The notes below the pieces were generated by a model. The model did not search any database, was not told where the DNA came from, and worked only from the letters and a program-made list of their open reading frames with translations. Position numbers and translations under genes: made by a program. 64,000 nucleotides of DNA from the NCBI GenBank assembly GCA_024195265.1, contig JAJLRJ010000007.1, positions 26,755,600-26,819,599 of the forward strand. The letters run 5' to 3'. Of the stretch, positions 62,901 to 64,000 are shown piece after piece. How positions within the stretch are numbered: position 1 is the first letter of the stretch; each line of letters starts with the position of its first letter. This DNA comes from Dendrophyllia cribrosa. Lineage: Eukaryota; Cnidaria; Anthozoa; Scleractinia; Dendrophylliidae.

Positions 62901-63937
62901 GTGGCCACATTTTATTTATGTATGGTATCGCGTTTTTCTGTACGAGCGAGATGAAAATGTGTAATTTTTCGCCAGTTTCACAACTGAAAGGCCGCCGATT
63001 TGCCGTTTTTCAAACTTTGCCCGTTTTCGAAAAAAATAAAACGCCGTTACAATTTTTAATGTTATTTTTGAAAATACTTCACTATAGAGATTATTTGGGC
63101 AAAATATGAAGAAATCCGAAATTTTGTGAGTGACGCCCGATTTTCGAAAATTTCAGACATTGGCTCTTAAATACCAACCTCCAGTCACAGCATAGAAGAC
63201 AGTCAGTGGGTCGTGGCTAGATCCTGATCCACTTAGGTCTTTAACACATATCGTGACAGATTTCAAACCGACTTCCTACAAAAAGGTAGTAGCACTTGGA
63301 TAAGACATAAAACAAATCTTTGACAAAGAGAATACCTAAAAGGAAGGGTTTTTGAATTTATTGCCAGTAAATAAACGAATGAAATGGCCAGGCACTGAAA
63401 ATCACCGTTTACGAATGCTTATGACTATCGAGAATAGAAGTACAACCTACCTCAACCCAGGCCGATATAATGTTATTTTCTGGAAGAATGCGGCCCTTAA
63501 CCTGACGGTCATATCGGTGATTAACACTAATGAGGACAACTGGTGACTTGTAGAACGTGGTATTGAAAGGAACCTCCTGTAAATGAAAAAATAGAAGCAA
63601 GTAAGCAAGTTAGCTAGTTAGTTAGTTAGTCAGTGCGTTCCTTTAAAATTCAACGAATTCAGCACTGGCGGGTCAAGACGTGCTGAAGTATGGACCTGAA
63701 AAAATTCCCTTGTAGCCTGTGCACATGATAATGCATTGAAAATTTATAATGAGAATTCAGGCTTTAATTAACGACCATGTATAAAAGTCTTATTAAGCAA
63801 AGTGATTTACAGCTGTCACTCACCTGACAGAAGCCGTAGTTGTCCTCAGCTGACGGGTTTCCATTATTTGGAAAGAATTCTTCTCCGGTAATCGTGAAAT
63901 TGAGCTGACTGTTATTGCCAAGGAATGCGACCCAGTC
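37074..63937 (-). CDS. Gene B: near-identical paralogue of gene A, 5' part outside the window
   Basis: Seen: 13 minus-strand exons (counterparts of A exons 5-17) join in phase to 2508 nt, 835 residues with stop. Exons: 63824-63937, 63451-63576, 63179-63275, 56282-56500, 55519-55895, 54997-55164, 54503-54613, 53032-53151, 52168-52258, 51475-51849, 51084-51221, 39915-40154, 37074-37405. Every splice site and frame found in A is kept, so no break shows in the coding parts. The introns have grown: about 6 kb between exons 8B and 7B and about 11 kb between 15B and 16B through mobile elements. The signal peptide and first lectin units lie beyond 64000. It sits upstream of A in the same orientation. 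It may be a true tandem paralogue or the other haplotype. Confidence 0.82.
38015..38163. mobile_element. B-only pogo/Tigger-like fragment
   Basis: Begins CAGTAGAACACCGCTAACTC, like pogo-type terminal repeats, followed by TCGGATAACTCGAAC repeats. Absent from copy A (about 4262). Only one end looks intact. Confidence 0.5.
38955..39793. mobile_element. 839-bp CAGGGGCGGATCC element, copy 1
   Basis: Ends CAGGGGCGGATCCAGGA and CCTGGATCCGCACCTG with 5-bp GTCAT on both sides. Copy A lacks it. Non-coding. The ends fit hAT-type elements that make 5-bp duplications. Confidence 0.8.
39915..40154 (-). CDS. Gene B exon 16B (TLDc, first half)
   Basis: 240 nt. Replacements are seen at LKSL/LSSL, PVAES/PVVQS and HSQ/HGQ. 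The intron before it holds the nested transposon stack. Confidence 0.87.
40934..41988 (+). pseudogene. LINE ORF1: coiled-coil RNA-binding protein, interrupted
   Basis: Starts MLKSQEKKRARGSSSTAEDD, then a long heptad-rich coiled coil (about residues 30-120), then QEDYSRRENLRFYNIPE, the hallmark of L1 ORF1 RNA-binding domains. A 152-bp MITE (41523-41674) breaks the frame. Past it the frame continues with RPILARFVSRMD, one TGA at 41743-41745, then SSRFSSVFIDKDLS and the C-terminal domain to 41988. Confidence 0.85.
41523..41674. mobile_element. Level 4: 152-bp MITE with 9-bp duplication in LINE ORF1
   Basis: CGTCACGTC occurs at 41514-41522 and 41675-41683. Inside, CTCGGTGTAAGAACCTG and its inverse form the ends. 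A 9-bp duplication fits Mutator-type elements. Confidence 0.82.
42245..43246. mobile_element. Level 4: 1-kb foldback between LINE ORF1 and ORF2
   Basis: Arms of about 280 bp (42246-42520 and 42965-43245) are close inverted copies beginning GCCTGCCGCACACTT. A TAA lies on both sides and may be a 3-bp duplication (Harbinger-like). The arms give a shared open frame, MPHETNSSSCAGAARIW, which is a by-product of the repeat. Confidence 0.78.
43424..44364. mobile_element. Level 4: CAGGGGCGGATCC element, copy 2
   Basis: Same family as 38955-39793, with 5-bp TGTTT on both sides (43419-43423, 44365-44369). Longer because of an insert at 43548-43693. Confidence 0.82.
43548..43693. mobile_element. Level 5: 146-bp MITE inside the CAGGGGCGGATCC element
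   Basis: 9-bp GGATTTCAT on both sides (43539-43547, 43694-43702); the sister element at 38955 reads straight through. Ends CACCCTGGATCCAGAGG and CCTCTGGCACCCAGGGTA are inverted. Confidence 0.8.
45327..45551. mobile_element. Level 4: 225-bp MITE, TTAA-like flanks
   Basis: Ends AGGGGCAGCATCACGAGGTT and AACCTCGTGATACTGCTCCT; flanks TTAA at left and TTAT at right. Confidence 0.65.
45970..46858. mobile_element. Level 4: 889-bp CCCGGG-ended foldback in LINE ORF2
   Basis: 9-bp CATTTACTC on both sides (45961-45969, 46859-46867). Ends are G and C runs next to ACTCCCATATAAAAATGACG and its inverse. It holds an intact AGTGCCCC foldback. G/C run lengths are likely inexact. Confidence 0.85.
46053..46612. 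mobile_element. Level 5: unbroken AGTGCCCC foldback
   Basis: About 560 bp: AGTGCCCCTGTGATC at the left, GATCACAGTGGCA at the right, with arms that include GACTTTCTTACTCATCTTG and its inverse. Same family as the level 2 element that hosts the LINE. Confidence 0.8.
51084..51221 (-). CDS. Gene B exon 15B (EGF domain)
   Basis: 138 nt, one codon longer than A: a methionine between C and HQF, from a 3-nt insertion that makes ATGCATGC on the plus strand. Other changes are CVCDQGYF to CTCDQGFL. Confidence 0.88.
51475..51849 (-). CDS. Gene B exon 14B (C-type lectin domain)
   Basis: 375 nt. QPN and WND are kept; two replacements were noted by eye (GWSYF to GWRYF, VYLQ to VYIQ). Confidence 0.92.
52168..52258 (-). 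CDS. Gene B exon 13B (end of unit 6)
   Basis: 91 nt. NMNCSGF in A is NMNSSGF here, so a non-core cysteine is lost. Confidence 0.8.
53032..53151 (-). CDS. Gene B exon 12B (core of unit 6)
   Basis: 120 nt. One replacement from A: SAKHS becomes SANHS. Confidence 0.8.
53590..54445. repeat. 29-bp minisatellite, copy B
   Basis: Same unit as 10381-11040 but about 200 bp longer, with its own mix of variants (TACTGTGTCACAGG; units shortened to TATGTCAGGACTC). Confidence 0.85.
54503..54613 (-). CDS. Gene B exon 11B (unit 5/6 junction)
   Basis: 111 nt. GTVQF in A becomes GTIKF. Confidence 0.82.
54997..55164 (-). CDS. Gene B exon 10B (core of unit 5)
   Basis: 168 nt. One replacement from A: DVSKD becomes DVTKD. 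Confidence 0.83.
55519..55895 (-). CDS. Gene B exon 9B (lectin-like units 4/5)
   Basis: 377 nt. One replacement from A (KEENF to KGENF). The donor is AAG|GTACAA as in A. Downstream intron sequence lacks the A-specific insertion at 12031-12290. Confidence 0.83.
56282..56500 (-). CDS. Gene B exon 8B (Kazal domain)
   Basis: 219 nt. One replacement from A: QCPSY becomes QCSSY. Kazal cysteines all kept. Confidence 0.85.
56950..56992. repeat. TGA microsatellite, copy B
   Basis: About 14 TGA units, longer than the copy in A. Confidence 0.85.
60733..61567. mobile_element. CCCGGG-ended element nested in the TTAA element
   Basis: CCCGGGAGGTACT at the left, TCCCCGGG at the right, flanked by ATGCAGCC on both sides (60725-60732, 61568-61575). 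Inner copies of GGGTATGTGCCGCC and GGCGGCACATACCC are inverted. An AGCCTGC..GCAGGCT piece (about 60746-60858) is inserted near its left end. Related in end structure to 45970-46858. Confidence 0.65.
61821..62020. repeat. 200-bp near-perfect inverted repeat
   Basis: ACTAATTTCGATTTT, AATACTGCATTATATTGACG and AGAAAATATATTCCGTACTG are all matched by their inverses around a GC-rich centre near 61920. Would form a long hairpin. Confidence 0.75.
63179..63275 (-). CDS. Gene B exon 7B (end of lectin-like unit 3)
   Basis: 97 nt, identical in protein to A exon 7. Its donor keeps GTTGGTAT, but the next bases are TTAA (63170-63167) and then the terminus of the 5.95-kb element, so only the first 8 intron bases before the target site are original. 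Confidence 0.8.
63451..63576 (-). CDS. Gene B exon 6B (core of lectin-like unit 3)
   Basis: 126 nt, protein identical to A exon 6, with the same acceptor and donor. Confidence 0.8.
63824..63937 (-). CDS. Gene B exon 5B (lectin-like unit 2/3 junction)
   Basis: 114 nt, protein identical to A exon 5. It is the last complete B exon before the right edge of the window. Confidence 0.8.
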
Positions 63938-64000
63938 CTGCATAAAAAGAAAATGAGAGCTGGGTTGTACTTTAGTTTCTAGTAAGTGAGTGAGTGAGTG

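Larger units (their letters stand above)
57217..63166. mobile_element. 5.95-kb TTAA-flanked element with arms of about 1 kb
   Basis: Ends GAGCCAATGTCTGAAATTTT and its near-inverse AAAATTTCAGACATTGGCTC, flanked by TTAA (57213-57216, 63167-63170). Copy A has one TTAA (14040-14043). Inverted arms run to about 58260 and from about 62095, mostly above 90 percent alike by eye. The inside is non-coding by all signs seen and holds other repeats. TTAA targeting fits piggyBac or Kolobok transposases; the family is not settled. Non-autonomous. Confidence 0.88.
36292..64000. repeat. Segmental duplication, copy B (runs off the right edge)
   Basis: Collinear with copy A from about 3007. B-only inserts: 36435-36854, about 38015-38163, 38955-39793, 40458-50802 and 57217-63166. 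The left boundary abuts a LINE fragment at 35940-36296. Confidence 0.88.

Noticed and set aside
57274..63109. Paired open frames MVSRRGTFKVPPEIF and MYGIAFFCTSEMK as real genes
   Set aside because: Present in both arms of the TTAA element in opposite orientation, with no known motif or splice context.

Overview
The window looks like nuclear DNA from an invertebrate animal, most likely an anthozoan cnidarian such as a stony coral or relative. The reasons are short exons in AT-rich introns, extracellular lectin, Kazal, EGF and TLDc domains mixed in one secreted protein, a melatonin-receptor-like GPCR relic, and dense foldback elements, MITEs and LINEs. The species cannot be named from the sequence. 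No tRNA, rRNA, operon or CRISPR array was found.

The main content is two copies of one large minus-strand gene. Gene A (3375-22712) is complete. Seventeen exons join in consistent phase into 3141 nt, giving 1046 residues: signal peptide, three H-type-lectin-like units, Kazal/follistatin domain, three more H-type-lectin-like units, C-type lectin domain, EGF domain, C-terminal TLDc domain. Gene B (37074-63937, cut by the right edge) has the counterparts of exons 5-17, also open and in phase (835 residues visible). The copies are nearly identical at exons 5-10 and differ most at the TLDc end. They are either a recent tandem duplication or an uncollapsed second haplotype placed in tandem.

Layout: 1-3006 has no firm gene. 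3007-16257 holds exons 3-17 of gene A. 17281-21450 is a 40-bp minisatellite inside intron 2. 21572-22776 holds exons 2 and 1 and a TATA-like box. 22880-26490 is mostly gene-free with a TA-flanked MITE. 26492-27469 is a single-exon GPCR pseudogene. 28518-30117 is a composite repeat carrying a broken cysteine-rich fragment. 30660-35370 is a broken plus-strand gene with a 1.67-kb TA-flanked element in one intron. 36292-64000 is gene B.

Gene B is swollen by insertions that gene A lacks. Its intron between the EGF and TLDc exons holds a nested stack up to five levels deep around a dead L1/Tx1-type LINE of 9.5 kb. Another intron holds a 5.95-kb TTAA-flanked element with arms of about 1 kb, only 8 nt from a splice donor. 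Because the two gene copies can be compared, many insertions can be checked against an empty site, which fixes their ends and target-site duplications (TSDs).
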